Positions 11,621-21,699 of a stretch of DNA of 54,500 nt are shown one piece after another. Position 1 is the stretch's first letter. Each line of letters opens with the position of its first letter. The notes under the pieces are model-generated. The model made no database searches. It was not told where the DNA came from and saw only the letters and a program-made list of their open reading frames with translations. Origin of the DNA: Gnetum montanum (lineage: Eukaryota > Streptophyta > Gnetopsida > Gnetales > Gnetaceae); NCBI GenBank assembly GCA_015680685.1, contig MNCI01004186.1, forward strand, positions 77,104 through 131,603. Direction: 5' to 3'. Made by a program: the position numbers and the translations under genes.

Positions 11621-12179
11621 GATAGATCAGTGTAAATGCAGTGTTAACATATCTATGGATCAATTCTAGTGATTTATGGATATGACCAAGAAAGGCTATT
11701 GGTCATTGTTGAGCACTTTCAATAATTTTGCTTTCTACTGAAGAGCAAGTTTAGCATTAGGTATGATCAACTTGCCATTTTTTGAGAATGCATATTCTAG
11801 GCAAGTATGTAGATTTTTCAACTCTAGGGGCTCCTATGTAAATTTTCAGAAATCTCCAACTCTTTCAAATTGGTATTAGCATTTTCATCATCAAAGTGTT
11901 GGTGATGAACTTGCTCTAGTTCATCCATGCCTATGACATAAACACATGTCAGACTCTTTGTAGGTTCCATGCACATTGTGCTACTATTATTATTAGCAGT
12001 CAACCATTGGGTGCCCTCTTGTTTTATGGCTACTATGTACAGAAACCTTTGAATATTTGCCTCATGTGCACACTGCTTGCATGTAGAAATAGATGCTTGT
12101 TTCATGGACTAGAGTTTTTGCACAGAATTGCACCCTGTATTGCTATACATGATGTATGGAACTCATTTCTTCTTAATCT
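11621..12179 (-). other. E1 linker between protease and RT
   Basis: Contains a 93-codon open stretch on the minus strand (11824-12105) with no recognisable domain. In this family the linker between protease and RT is poorly conserved. The end toward RT (about 11640-11760) contains TLIYP-like remnants of the RT N-terminus. Confidence 0.4.
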
Positions 12180-12620
12180 TTCCAAATGTATTTTCCTTTG
12201 ATATCTCCAAGGAAAGATCTATGATGCCCATTTTTGCATTAATAGTGCTTAGCCATGCCCTTCCCATAATGATTGGAAAGTCCCCCTTGTAGTTTTCAAC
12301 CTTGATTACTAGGAAATTGGTAGGATAAAATTACCCATAGATAATGATCACAATATCTTAGACCAGTCTCAATGGAACAATGATGGACTAGTATATCAAT
12401 TTCAATATGATATTACTCTTCTTAAGAGGTGGTAGGTTCTAGGAAATATACATTTATGATATATCAAGTTCATACTGGAACAAAAATGAAGAAGAGATTT
12501 ACATGGTTCATTCCTAGCAATTTGTAAATAGATAAGAGGACTCCCAGGGTTAGCTAATTTCCTAGGAAGGTTACCAACCTAGATCCAATTAGATATGACA
12601 TGGGTGAGCATAACAATATG
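12180..12620 (-). pseudogene. E1 retroviral-type aspartic protease
   Basis: Minus strand. A leader of the form RKLANPGSPLI (near 12540) matches the segment that precedes the Athila-type protease. The catalytic DLGAS motif should follow but is not readable. The C-terminal half is clear near 12210-12300: GDFPIIMGRAWLSTINAK followed by DLSLE, the conserved flap-distal region of these proteases. The protease would process Gag-Pol. The loss of the active-site loop makes this copy inactive. Confidence 0.7.
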
Positions 12621-13259
12621 ATTTTGGATGGCATCTGATTTGAAGGGGATTTGATGGAATGATTTGTAGAGGATGAAGTAGGAGCAAGGTGACCAACCTC
12701 CTGAGTCTGTGAGGGCTTAGTAGGGCTATTGGTTTGGAAGAGTGATCTTTTATGAGCATGAGAGTATGAATCCCTCAGTTGATGAACTGGTTGTAGATTG
12801 ATGGTCTTGGTAGCATTGCATTGCTGTAGCTAGGCTAGAAGTTCACCTTGCATAGATGGATCATGTGGTAGTTGCATTGATGATGGAGGAACAAGTGCAA
12901 AAACAAGAGGAGGATAATGATAAAATGTGGCATCTCTCATGGAATGTGGATAAGTAGCTCTGAAGTATTTAAGAGGGTGATAGTGATTTTGGAAAGACGA
13001 AATATGACTAGAAGAGTTATGTGGAGATAGGAATTGTTGGACATAATACCCATATTTATCTGGTTACCTGTAAGGGTACTGCTGCCTTGGTGGTGGCATC
13101 TTCCATGACTATGGTTGGTGCCACTATTGATATTGCTCATACGCTTGTAGTGGAGTTTCCCTTGGATAATATTGTTGTTGCTAATGGAAATATTTAGGAT
13201 TACCTTGAGGATAAGGCAATCTTCTAGATGTTTATTTGTTTGTTAGTCATGGATTTAGA

Positions 13260-14830
13260 GCATACACCCTAGACTCTTGTAAGTGTAACATGATTGGGCA
13301 ACATCCCTTAGGATGTTCATAGTGGTAGATGTCACATCCACCATCATCATTTGATTTAGTTTTTGTAGCTTCATCTATTGTAGCAATATTTTCCTTACCC
13401 CTTTAGTAGGCATGTTCAATTTCTTTTTTCCTCCTACGGTTATGATCACTAGCCTTCTCTCTTGATTCTTTGATGATTTTTAGTGCAGTTTGGTATTTCT
13501 CATTCAACGAATTCCACATTTTATCCATCTTGGCTGAAATTTTAGACATAGACTTTTGGATAGGCAAGGTATTTATATTTACCATCTCATCAAGTGGTGA
13601 TTCCTTTTAACTATCACAAAATTAGACTTCTGTCTTTTTGATGGAAGGATCCCTATTGTATTTCTTTTCAATTTTACGTTTTCTTAATTCTCCTTCTTCT
13701 TTTGCTACTTGCTCAATTAGCCTTTGGATCTAATGGGCTCTAAGTTTAGATAGTCTCCCTTGGGTATAGATCCCATGAGTTTTTCTCATTTTTGATCTAA
13801 GTCCATCTATGATATGATGAATTTTTTCCTACTGAGAATTACCATGGCCAAGGCACTGATGTATGAGAGAATAGTATCTACCCATGGTGGCATCCAAGAA
13901 TTCATGGTTTCCTTGATTCCGTCCTTAGATTTTCCTTCTTAGATTAGAAACTCTAGAGTACATCTAATACTTATCATTAAATAGCTTTAGCATTGTACTC
14001 CACCTACAGATGGATTCTGGCTCCAAAGATTGGTACCAGCTTTTTGCTTCCTTGATGAGTGTCTTGGGAAATAGCTTTAGTTTTTGCTAATTTTTTTTGA
14101 TATTTTGTAAGGTGTAGGCATTGTGAAAAGCTGAATATGTGTTTGTGGATCAGAATTATATCCCCCTTCACATCTGGGAGTATTATTCATATTAAGTTGT
14201 ATGATCCAACTATCTTTCACATGACTATTTGGAATTTTTACAACCTTTGTGAGATTTAACATGCTTTAAGTTTCCAACAAAGGCTTATCATCATCATTAA
14301 TGCAATGGAATTGATGACGTCGTCTACTACCCCTTTAGCCATTGTGGGCCTAGCAATCATAATTATTATCCCACTATTCACCTTTATCATAGTTGTTCTT
14401 TCTATAGCACTTTTTAGAACTAGAATAGGAAGATGAAGATGAAAATGAAGAGGGTGAAGAGGGAGGAGGACTTCTGTCACCATGGTATCTACTATCTCTT
14501 CTTCAATTATCACAACCATGTTTGTTAGTTTTCTTATCCTCTTGATGCTTGTTTGAGCTTCTGCCTTGATTTCCATCTTTACCCGAACCTAGATTGTTGA
14601 TAGTGGACTGCAAATTTAGGGCCACACCTCACTAGTAACAAGGGGTGGATAATCTTCATGTTGAGAGTTCCCAGAGGGAGGATCTTCATTGTCAACTTGG
14701 TTAAGCAGGAACAAGGGATTGGTGAACCTTATGCCCTTGACAAACTCATGGTGATTCTCTTGGTGTTGATCTCTCCTGCATTGCATTTTAGTGGGATGAT
14801 AGTCCCAGTAGTCATAATCATGCACAATGT
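13260..14830 (-). pseudogene. E1 gag
   Basis: Minus strand. A poorly conserved N-terminus (14256-14825) precedes the capsid-like Retrotrans_gag region at about 13900-14240, readable as DPQTHIQLFTNAC, then IKEAKSWYQSLEPESICRW. A lysine-rich helical linker lies at 13403-13585. A zinc-knuckle remnant near 13300 reads CDIYHYEHPKGCCP, the Athila form CxxCxxxHPxGxCP with the second Cys changed to Tyr. The segment 12640-13260 beyond it is a Gln/Pro/Tyr/His-rich tail (QQQYYPRETP). Gag would form the particle that packages the RNA. Stops and frameshifts break the frame. Confidence 0.8.
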
Positions 14831-15199
14831 ACTTCTCTTAAAGATCATGAATGCCCAACCTCTTAAGAGTTTAAAGTATCATCACTAGTATAGATCAATC
14901 AGGAGGCATTACAATGTTGCCTTCCATATCACGCCATTGTATTTGTTCATCTTGATGTAAGATGAAGTTGAAATTAGATACATACTCATCTAGATGAGTA
15001 TACACCACCTTGCATTCTTAAGGGGTTGGCAATTTAGTATCATCACACTTGCAAGAAGAAGAAATTTTGCAGTACAAATAGGATATTAGTGTCCTTATGT
15101 GATTATATTATTTGTGAGAATTATTTTGGCCTTTGGGTTTGTCCAATGATGTTAATAATGTTCACTAAACCTAAATAGTGCATGTTTCAACAAAAAGAG

Positions 15200-15217
15200 C
15201 CCCTAGCAACAACAACA
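15200..15217 (-). other. E1 primer-binding site, tRNA-Asp type, decayed
   Basis: On the minus strand, one base inside the 5' LTR, TGTTGTTGTTGCTAGGGG aligns without gaps to TGGCGCCGTTGCCGGGGA, the 3' complement of plant tRNA-Asp used by Athila-type elements. Most differences are C-to-T or G-to-A. This fixes the minus-strand orientation and identifies 15219-16165 as the 5' LTR. The remaining leader to about 14880 has no other visible feature. Confidence 0.65.
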
Positions 15218-15218
15218 A

Positions 15219-16165
15219 TGATGAGCAGTCGAGGTACCTATATGGGCAACCATATGAATCACGAAGCATTCACATGTGATTTGGCTAAATTCTGCAAAGT
15301 CTATGTCTTTTGGTACACTAATCTTGTAGGAAGTGAACTTTGTCCTAATAATCATTTGTTGTCTTTCCAATTACACTTGTGATATATAAAGGTATGGTTA
15401 AGTGTAATTGAGGCATCTAATTTTCATTATTTTACGTTTTATGTTCATGGTACTTGAAATAGAGAAATGAAGTAATTTAATAACTAATTTAATTTAACTA
15501 ATTAACTAATCTCTAACTAGTCCTAACACAAGCATTTGGTCCCATTTTCTATACACATCTTCAAACCATGTATCCACTATTGGGGTCACCAAGTGCTATG
15601 CTACTAGGCAAACCCAGCAATAATGCTACTAAGATTACCAAACAAATACATGTTTACGCTTGAAGTGGTCATACTTATGTGTTTAATCTACTTAGCTTAT
15701 TTAATTAACTAATCACTTGAATTCTAATTTATCTTAAGTAATTGCATAATTAAGAAAATAATAAATGCATAAATAAATCATTAATATATTCCAAGTGTTG
15801 CAAGGTTTGATCAAAAGGCTCATCTTTATTTCCATTCACACTGGTGTGTTCAGGTACAATAGTGATTAAATAAAGATCTGTACACTTTCTAACTCCCACT
15901 ATGTGCACTTGGAGAAATATTGTAACTATCAAATGACAAAATTGTAAGAGCTCTACTACAACTATGACTTCACTCCCCCATAAACATAGTTGGTGAGCAC
16001 ATGTTTATAGATTTTATTGTTGCATTATGTTGATGGGGCTCCATAGGTGCAATAAATGCTATGTTGATGTAGCCCCATCAATGGGGCAACACCACATAAA
16101 TAGGGCCTCATTGATGAGGCCATGTCAATGGAGGCCCATCAACCTGACACAATGATGATTCATCA
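15219..16165 (-). repeat. E1 5' LTR
   Basis: 947 bases. In plus orientation it runs from TGATGAGCAG to GATTCATCA and is homologous along its whole length to 2922-3865, with small indels such as an extra AATTTAATTT block near 15480. It is bounded on the right by the 5-bp duplication TCATG. Confidence 0.9.
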
Positions 16166-16170
16166 TCATG

Positions 16171-17229
16171 CATTAGGTAAAATTTAATATCATCATACTA
16201 CTTTTGAGGGTCATTATTGATGATGGCTATAAAGATGCCTTTAATGTTTTGCATGATGGAAAAAGAAAAATTCTCCATTAGAAAAGGTAACTTACTAAAC
16301 ACATATGGCATCACATTTAGGGATAAGGTCATAATGACATCAACTGTATTCTTGGTTTGAGGTATATGTTGAATACCAACATCTATAAAGTATTGTATTA
16401 GTTTCTTGGCTAGTTCATTATAAGGTTGTAAATGTTTGGCTTTAGATGCATAAACCTTAGTTACTTGATTAACCATAAGTTATGAATCACATTTTGTCAT
16501 TAAAAATTTGATTTCTTGATCATGAGCTACCATCATTTCTTTGATTAATCATTCATATTCTACTATGTTGATGGTACATGGGAATTGAAAATGAAAAGTG
16601 AAAGGTTGGATATCATTAGAGAATGATGGTAGTTAAAGCTTTGTCAAAGTGCATGATGGCCTTGTAACCCTTAGTTACCTCATTAACAATGTTAACATGC
16701 TCATCAAGGAACTCAAGATCAATGGATACATGGTCTTCAACTAGGAATATTGTGAGTTATGCAACTATAGCTTGGCCTTTGGTTGAGGCTTAAGAGATGT
16801 AATGTAGGTCAAACTCAGTTGTAATGGATTTCCATTGAGCTATTTGATTACTTTTATAAATATTGATCATTATGGATCTTAATATATTATCTTTTCATAT
16901 GACATGGACTTAGCTTCTAAAAAGGTAGTGTCTCCATTTCTTCAAGGAGAAGACTAGGGCTAGGTAATACTTCTTGACCTTTGTGTATTGGATCCCATAA
17001 TCTATCAATGCATGGCTCAGGTAGTAAATAGGTAACTCTACTCCATCACCTTGTCTTTGATAGAGTAGAAAGGTTATGGATGTGTTAGAGATTGCAAGAT
17101 AGATATAAAATTGTTTATCCTTTTATGGTGGACATATAGAAGGTAGTTGTACCAACTCTTGCTTGATGTTATCAAAGGCTTCTTGGCATTGGATAGTCCA
17201 TTCATAGTGAACTCCCTTCTAAGCAAGTG
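16171..17229 (-). pseudogene. E2 RNase H and archaeal-type second RNase H (Tat lineage)
   Basis: Minus strand, downstream of the RT at 17230. The first RNase H spans roughly 16760-17220 and is weakly readable. The second (16171-16700) is clearer at its end: VYASKAKHLQPYNELAKKLI, then IQHIPQTKNTVDVIMTLSL, where a functional copy has NxxADxLAxL, so the late Asp is displaced. E3 has the same segment at 46130-46300 with ADALA kept. Having two RNase H domains in tandem is the hallmark of the Tat branch of Ty3/gypsy. The frame ends in YDDIKFYLMHD at the E1 insertion point and continues at 2921. Confidence 0.85.
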
Positions 17230-18420
17230 CTACATGAGTTGCAACTTATTTGTAAGCCTTGAATTGAACCTACGAATAAATTGCAATCTATCTTGTAGTC
17301 CTTGAAGCTCCTTAAGGTTAGTAGGTATTGCCAATTTAGTTATGACATCAACCTTATTAGGATCGATAGGTATCCCTACCTCAGACACTAAGAAACCAAG
17401 CATTTTACCAATTTTGATGCCAAAGACAGACTTCTTAGGATTAAGTCTAAGTTCATATTTTAGGCATGATTGAAGAACTAAGTCAAGGTCATGCACGTGA
17501 TCATTAGCCATCTTGGAATTGATTACTATGTCATTAACATATTTTTTAAGAAACCTTAGCATATAGTCACTAAATATGTAGGCCATTGCTCATTGATAGA
17601 TCTCACCTATGTTCTTTAGATCAAATGGCATCATGTTATAACAAATTGATGCTCTGAGTTAATCCTAATTTGGTTGTATCCTAAGAACCTATCCATGAAG
17701 GATAATAAGGAATGTCCAACCATAGTATCGATGAGTTGATCACTGCTAGGAAATGGAAAATCATCTTTAATGTTTGCCTTTTTAGGGTTTTAGAAATTGA
17801 TATAGATGCAAATGTTCCCATTCTTCTTGGGAACCATCACTATGTTGGACATTGAATCAACGTAATCAATAGTTAAGATGAAACTAGTTTGGTAAAGTTT
17901 CTTGATCTTATTTTGAACTGCTAAAGCCAAATCTTATCTAATTTTTCAAACTTTTTGTTTAAGGGGTTTATGTTAGGGCCAAGTATAATGTTTTATTAAA
18001 CTAAACATGGGTCTAACCTAGTCATGTCTTCATATGACTATGCAAAGGTTTTAATGTTATCTTGGAGGACTTTGATGATGTCTTGAGCCTATTGGGATTC
18101 AAGAGAGGGACTTAATTTTAGTGTTTTATCATCACCATTATGGATTGTAAGAGGAATTTCAACTAAATAATATTCCATGATGTCTCCATCCTCTAAGTTA
18201 AGAGTTTTGACATGTACTATGACCACCCGAAGGCTTTCTCTATTGAGGCTATGTGGTTGAAGAGGCTCCCAAGCTCAAAATCTAAACATTCAAGGTTAAT
18301 TGATCATTCAACATCACCATAGGGTCCAACCAAGTTTAAAGGTAGATTGAATTATGCTCATGTATCCATGTTTAAATCTTGCATTTCAACCAAAAGCATA
18401 TTAAGTAGCATCTACATGAC
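17230..18420 (-). pseudogene. E2 reverse transcriptase (Tat type)
   Basis: Minus strand. The N-terminal region (about 18000-18320) reads LQDNIKTFAXSYEDMTRLDP. Then come NIVMVPKKNGNICIYINF (about 17810), DQLIDTMVGHSLLSFMDRFLGYNQI (about 17690-17760) and the catalytic site KYVNDIVINSK at about 17540, where YVDD has become YVND. LGFLVSEVGIPIDPNKV and the LQFIRRF connection follow. The match to E3 (44381-45300) is continuous, apart from stops. It continues directly into the RNase H domains. Confidence 0.88.
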
Positions 18421-18702
18421 ATAGTTGTTAAATAATGTTAAAATAATGCAAAAAATACTATAATAACATAGCAACGCAAGGCAAAATAAGATCTAAAACA
18501 TAGTAAAATAATGCTAAATAGGGTAGAATAAAGTAAAGTGAGGTTATACAAGGTCACTACAAGGTAAACTAGGACCAATGATAGTCAAATAAGCTAGGAA
18601 AAAAATAAAACAAGGCAAAACAAAGTATAATAAGAGAGAAATGAGGTTAAAACCAAATAAAATTAGATTAACTAAGACCAACAAGGTTGAAATAGTATTA
18701 AA
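18421..18702. repeat. AT-rich degenerate repeat region upstream of the E2 RT
   Basis: Short, imperfect reiterations such as AAAATAATGC, AAGGCAAAA, AAGGTAAACTAGG and AAAGTATAATAAG. It lies just before RT on the E2 strand, the position that holds repeat-bearing spacers in E3 (43560-44010). It is probably an E2 spacer. Confidence 0.45.
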
Positions 18703-18718
18703 TTTTTTTATTTTTTTA
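18703..18718 (-). other. Possible poly(A) remnant of the NFU retrocopy
   Basis: On the minus strand this A-rich tract (AAAAAAATAAAAAAA-like) lies about 480 bases past the end of the NFU-like reading frame, where the tail of a reverse-transcribed mRNA would be. The intervening 18720-19194 would be its 3' UTR; I see no other gene there. Confidence 0.35.
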
Positions 18719-19194
18719 AAATTAGTCTTAATAAAATATTTTTATAAAGATATAGAAATTAGATCCTAAATCTTTTGATTTTTCAATGCTGGATATTAAC
18801 AACCATTGGCTACTTGCATGTATGTGCCATTGCATTAGCATCAAAAAATTGAAAAGGTAAGATGAATTTTTTTAATCTCACATGGTGCAACAATGAGATG
18901 CACATGATTTTATTGTTTGCCATGATCTACCTTGAGCCATCTCAATGAGATATAGAAATATAGAATTTAAAACTCACATTTAAAATAGATTATAGAATTT
19001 TTTAAGTTACATGGATCCTTCTTTTAACTAGTTCCTCTATTGAATGCAAAAATTTTATTGAAGTCCAACCAAATCCACTATGGTTAGCTACCCATCATGG
19101 AATTTACCTTATTAGAGAACCTTAAAAGTGTCCCATTTTCTATAATTTTATAGACAAGGAAGTATTTAAAGGGCAATTAAATATCACAGATTGA

Positions 19195-19780
19195 TTATGG
19201 CTTGTTTGTCCTTTTCTAGTTCCACTCCTTTCACCTTAGTTATATAATGCATTAACATGTTCTTTATGCTTGATTTCAAAGGGAGGAACTAGGGTAGCCA
19301 CCACAAGCTCCTTGCATTTTTAATTTCACAATCCTAGTTTCTTCACTAAGGCCACAATATTGTATGTCACCACCATGATCTTGTACAGTAGGTTAGATCC
19401 ATGTCTCCAATAGTTCTTTCATCATGGTAATAGTTTCACTATCATTCTCATCAATGGTTATGTCACTAGGCATTTCAATGGTTGAATCAACAAATAATGA
19501 TTATTTTTGATGAGTAAAAATCCATTATTGCAGCAAAATCTTTAGGTTTTAAGACTTCCTAGAAGGTATCTTTTGACTTTATCATATTGATGAAATATGA
19601 TTCAAAAAAGACACATGTGATGCCATCAATTCCATATAGTGCTTTGGCCAAAGAAGAATTCAAGGTTGCACAAGCACTGAAAAGATCAAGATGACCAACC
19701 TCCATGATTGGCTTTATATGATAAAACATCATAGACAAGGGACTAGGAGTTGATGGAGTTTGTATAAATAAGCTTCTATA
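19195..19780 (-). pseudogene. Processed pseudogene of a mitochondrial NFU (NifU-like) iron-sulfur scaffold protein
   Basis: Minus strand from about 19776. SLFIQTPSTPSPLSMMFYH and IKPIMEVGHLD match the start of the mature Nfu N-terminal domain, followed by SSLAKALYGIDGITCVFF and LKPKDFAAIMDFYSS. Near 19505 the frame shifts, then VDSTIEMPSDITIDENDSE and TITMMKELLETW lead into the C-terminal NifU domain: [12 protein letters not shown], then [16 protein letters not shown]. The cluster-binding CxxC reads CGGY, so the second Cys is lost. A stop replaces an Arg codon after LETW. NFU proteins hand Fe-S clusters to mitochondrial enzymes. The two domains are contiguous, with no introns, although plant NFU4/NFU5 genes are interrupted as far as I recall, so this is a retrocopy. 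Start and transit peptide are not recognisable. Confidence 0.88.
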
Positions 19781-20279
19781 TTACCCTCTTGTAATATGCC
19801 ATTGATTTTGATTTAAAACAAAACTTGGATTTTGATTGAAAAAATGATTTGTCCCTTGAAATTTATGCAATGTGATAAAGAGATGATGTGAATGGAAAAA
19901 ACATTGATCACCATCTAACACTAATTTCCATTGAATTAGGATCTTTGAAAATTATCTAAAATGGCACTACATTTTAATCCTAATTTGCAAACATGATGTA
20001 GTAAGCTTTAGTCATTGAGGTTCTCAAAAATATATTTAAACAAGTGGAGCATTAGAGAAACAAATATTATAGTGTCATGAAAGATTCATGATGATCTTAA
20101 TGCTTGATAATACAAAGTAGCTTCATTTTTAGAAGACACTAGTTTGTAACCTTTTTGATTTGGTAATTGAAAAAATTCAAGGGGAACGCTTTTAAGCCAA
20201 AATACCTATTGCTAATTGATTCAAAAGACACACTGATGAAAAATGAATTTTGAAATGGATGGAGTGGGAAAGGGAGTGG
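19781..20279. other. AT-rich interval between the NFU copy and the LINE
   Basis: No open frame, LTR terminus or repeat recognised. It may hold the 5' part of the NFU transcript copy. Confidence 0.4.
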
Positions 20280-20559
20280 CAATTAGAGTGGGTGTGGGTG
20301 ATAGATCGGTAGATGTGGAAGGCTACACGTCAGGAGGAGCCATAGGCATCGATGGTGGGACCTAGATGTTGGTCACTATAAGTGGGCAAAGGCATGAGGG
20401 TAGTGGCATCTGGTGTGATGGGAAAAGCCCAAGAAAGAGGCTACTAGATGGAACTATAGAGGTGACTTTACCTAAGGGAAGGTTGGGGGGATGGTGACAT
20501 CAAGGGAATTTCCATGACATGAAGGAAGCATGATGCTATAGATGCATAGGGTTCTATCA

Positions 20560-21480
20560 GAGGAGGTGAAAAGGATGGATAGGAGTTGGATTAGAAAATT
20601 TATGTCTAGTAAGGTAAGGCCTAGGTTGGACTTGATTCAAAAATTGGCGTAGACCACATGGCTTTTGATTGACATTGAGGCTTTATGCTTGAATGAGGAG
20701 CTACTACTCTTTATTTTTAGGTCTTTAGAGTAGAGGGAGAAGGTTTTGATAGGGGGCTCATGGTTCTATGAGGCATGTGATTTGGTGCTAACTTCTTGGA
20801 GGCTTGGGGATCATAAAGAAGTAGGTATGTTTGTTCAATCATTAGTTTGGATCAAAGCTTCAGGCATCCCCTGGGAGATGTGAATTGAGAAGTTCCTGGA
20901 AAACCTTGTAGGATTATTGGGTAAGTTTATCACTTTTGATAAATTTACTATCTCCATGAAATTCATGGGGTTCTCAAACTTTGTGTTTGGTGGCCTTTGG
21001 TATCAAAGTATTTAATCCACAAGGTTACCTTAGCCCTCCTATAGGGCAAGGAAATACTCTGTATTGAATACAAGAATATCAAAGAACCCAAGCCCAAGCT
21101 AAGTAAGGTAAAGTGTTTCATTGTTCGTTAAAAGGAAGGGCACCTTGCGAAAAATTATAGGGTTTGACCTATAGCTAAATGAACTAGGGGGATGGGGGCT
21201 AAGGGTTGGTTTAAGATAACCAAGGGAGAATTGGTGCCTAAATGCTAGGGTATGGGGGCCGAGGGTTGGTTTAAGATAACCAAGGGAGAATTGGTGCCTA
21301 AGCGGTGGGGGATGGGGAGAAGGCAGTGATAGCTACTAAGTCTCCTACAAAACTTCCCCAAAAATAAAAAGATGCTTGGGCCCCTACATAGATCCCCCAG
21401 AAAAGGAAGGAGGTTAGAGGAGAGTTACATGATGGGACACCCCGCAAGTCCAGAACTATATCTAGTTTGATGGCATAGGG
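20560..21480 (+). pseudogene. LINE ORF1 (DUF4283 and CCHC knuckle)
   Basis: The readable frame gives RPRLDLIQKLA, then a hydrophobic stretch ending VLIGGSWFYEACDLVLTSWR (about 20725-20800). VWIKASGIPWEM (about 20850) and IEKFLENLVGLLGKFITFD follow. This matches the DUF4283 region of plant L1 ORF1 proteins (GGPWxxxxxxLxLxxW, then VWVRLPGLPxxxW). Near 21115-21165 a zinc-knuckle remnant reads CFIVR, stop, KEGHLAKNYR, in which two metal ligands (the second and third Cys) are lost. ORF1 protein coats the LINE RNA. Confidence 0.75.
21191..21310 (+). repeat. 60-bp tandem duplication in LINE ORF1
   Basis: GGGTTGGTTTAAGATAACCA occurs at 21203 and 21263, exactly 60 bases apart. The two units are nearly identical, so the duplication is more recent than most of the decay around it. 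Confidence 0.85.
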
Positions 21481-21699
21481 TTTTGAGCCATCATTATTAA
21501 ATAATTGGATTAATGTTGCAAGGGGATCTTTTAAACCTCAATTATTGGAGATTTCAAGTTTAATCCAAGGGGAGGCTAGTTCATTGGTGGTGGTAACCTT
21601 CCTTGGAAGTAGCAAAGTAAGTTATCCTAGAACCCTGGATAGTAGAAGCAAGCTAACACAACTCAATGTGGATTTGGAAAATCAAAAGAACTTGTAGGA

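Larger units (their letters stand above)
2922..16165 (-). mobile_element. E1: complete but decayed Athila-type Ty3/gypsy element
   Basis: A 13.24 kb element on the minus strand, bounded by LTRs at 15219-16165 (5') and 2922-3865 (3'). It has 5-bp flanks CCATG (2917-2921) and TCATG (16166-16170), which are a target duplication with one change. On the minus strand the order is tRNA-Asp-type primer site, gag, protease, RT, RNase H, integrase, then about 5 kb with an extra ORF. This is the known Athila layout. It is inserted in the pol of E2: E2 reads through the empty site from DIKFYLMHG to EPP. A hand-aligned 165-base stretch of the two LTRs differs at roughly one base in five or six, so the insertion is old. 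No ORF is intact. Confidence 0.88.
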
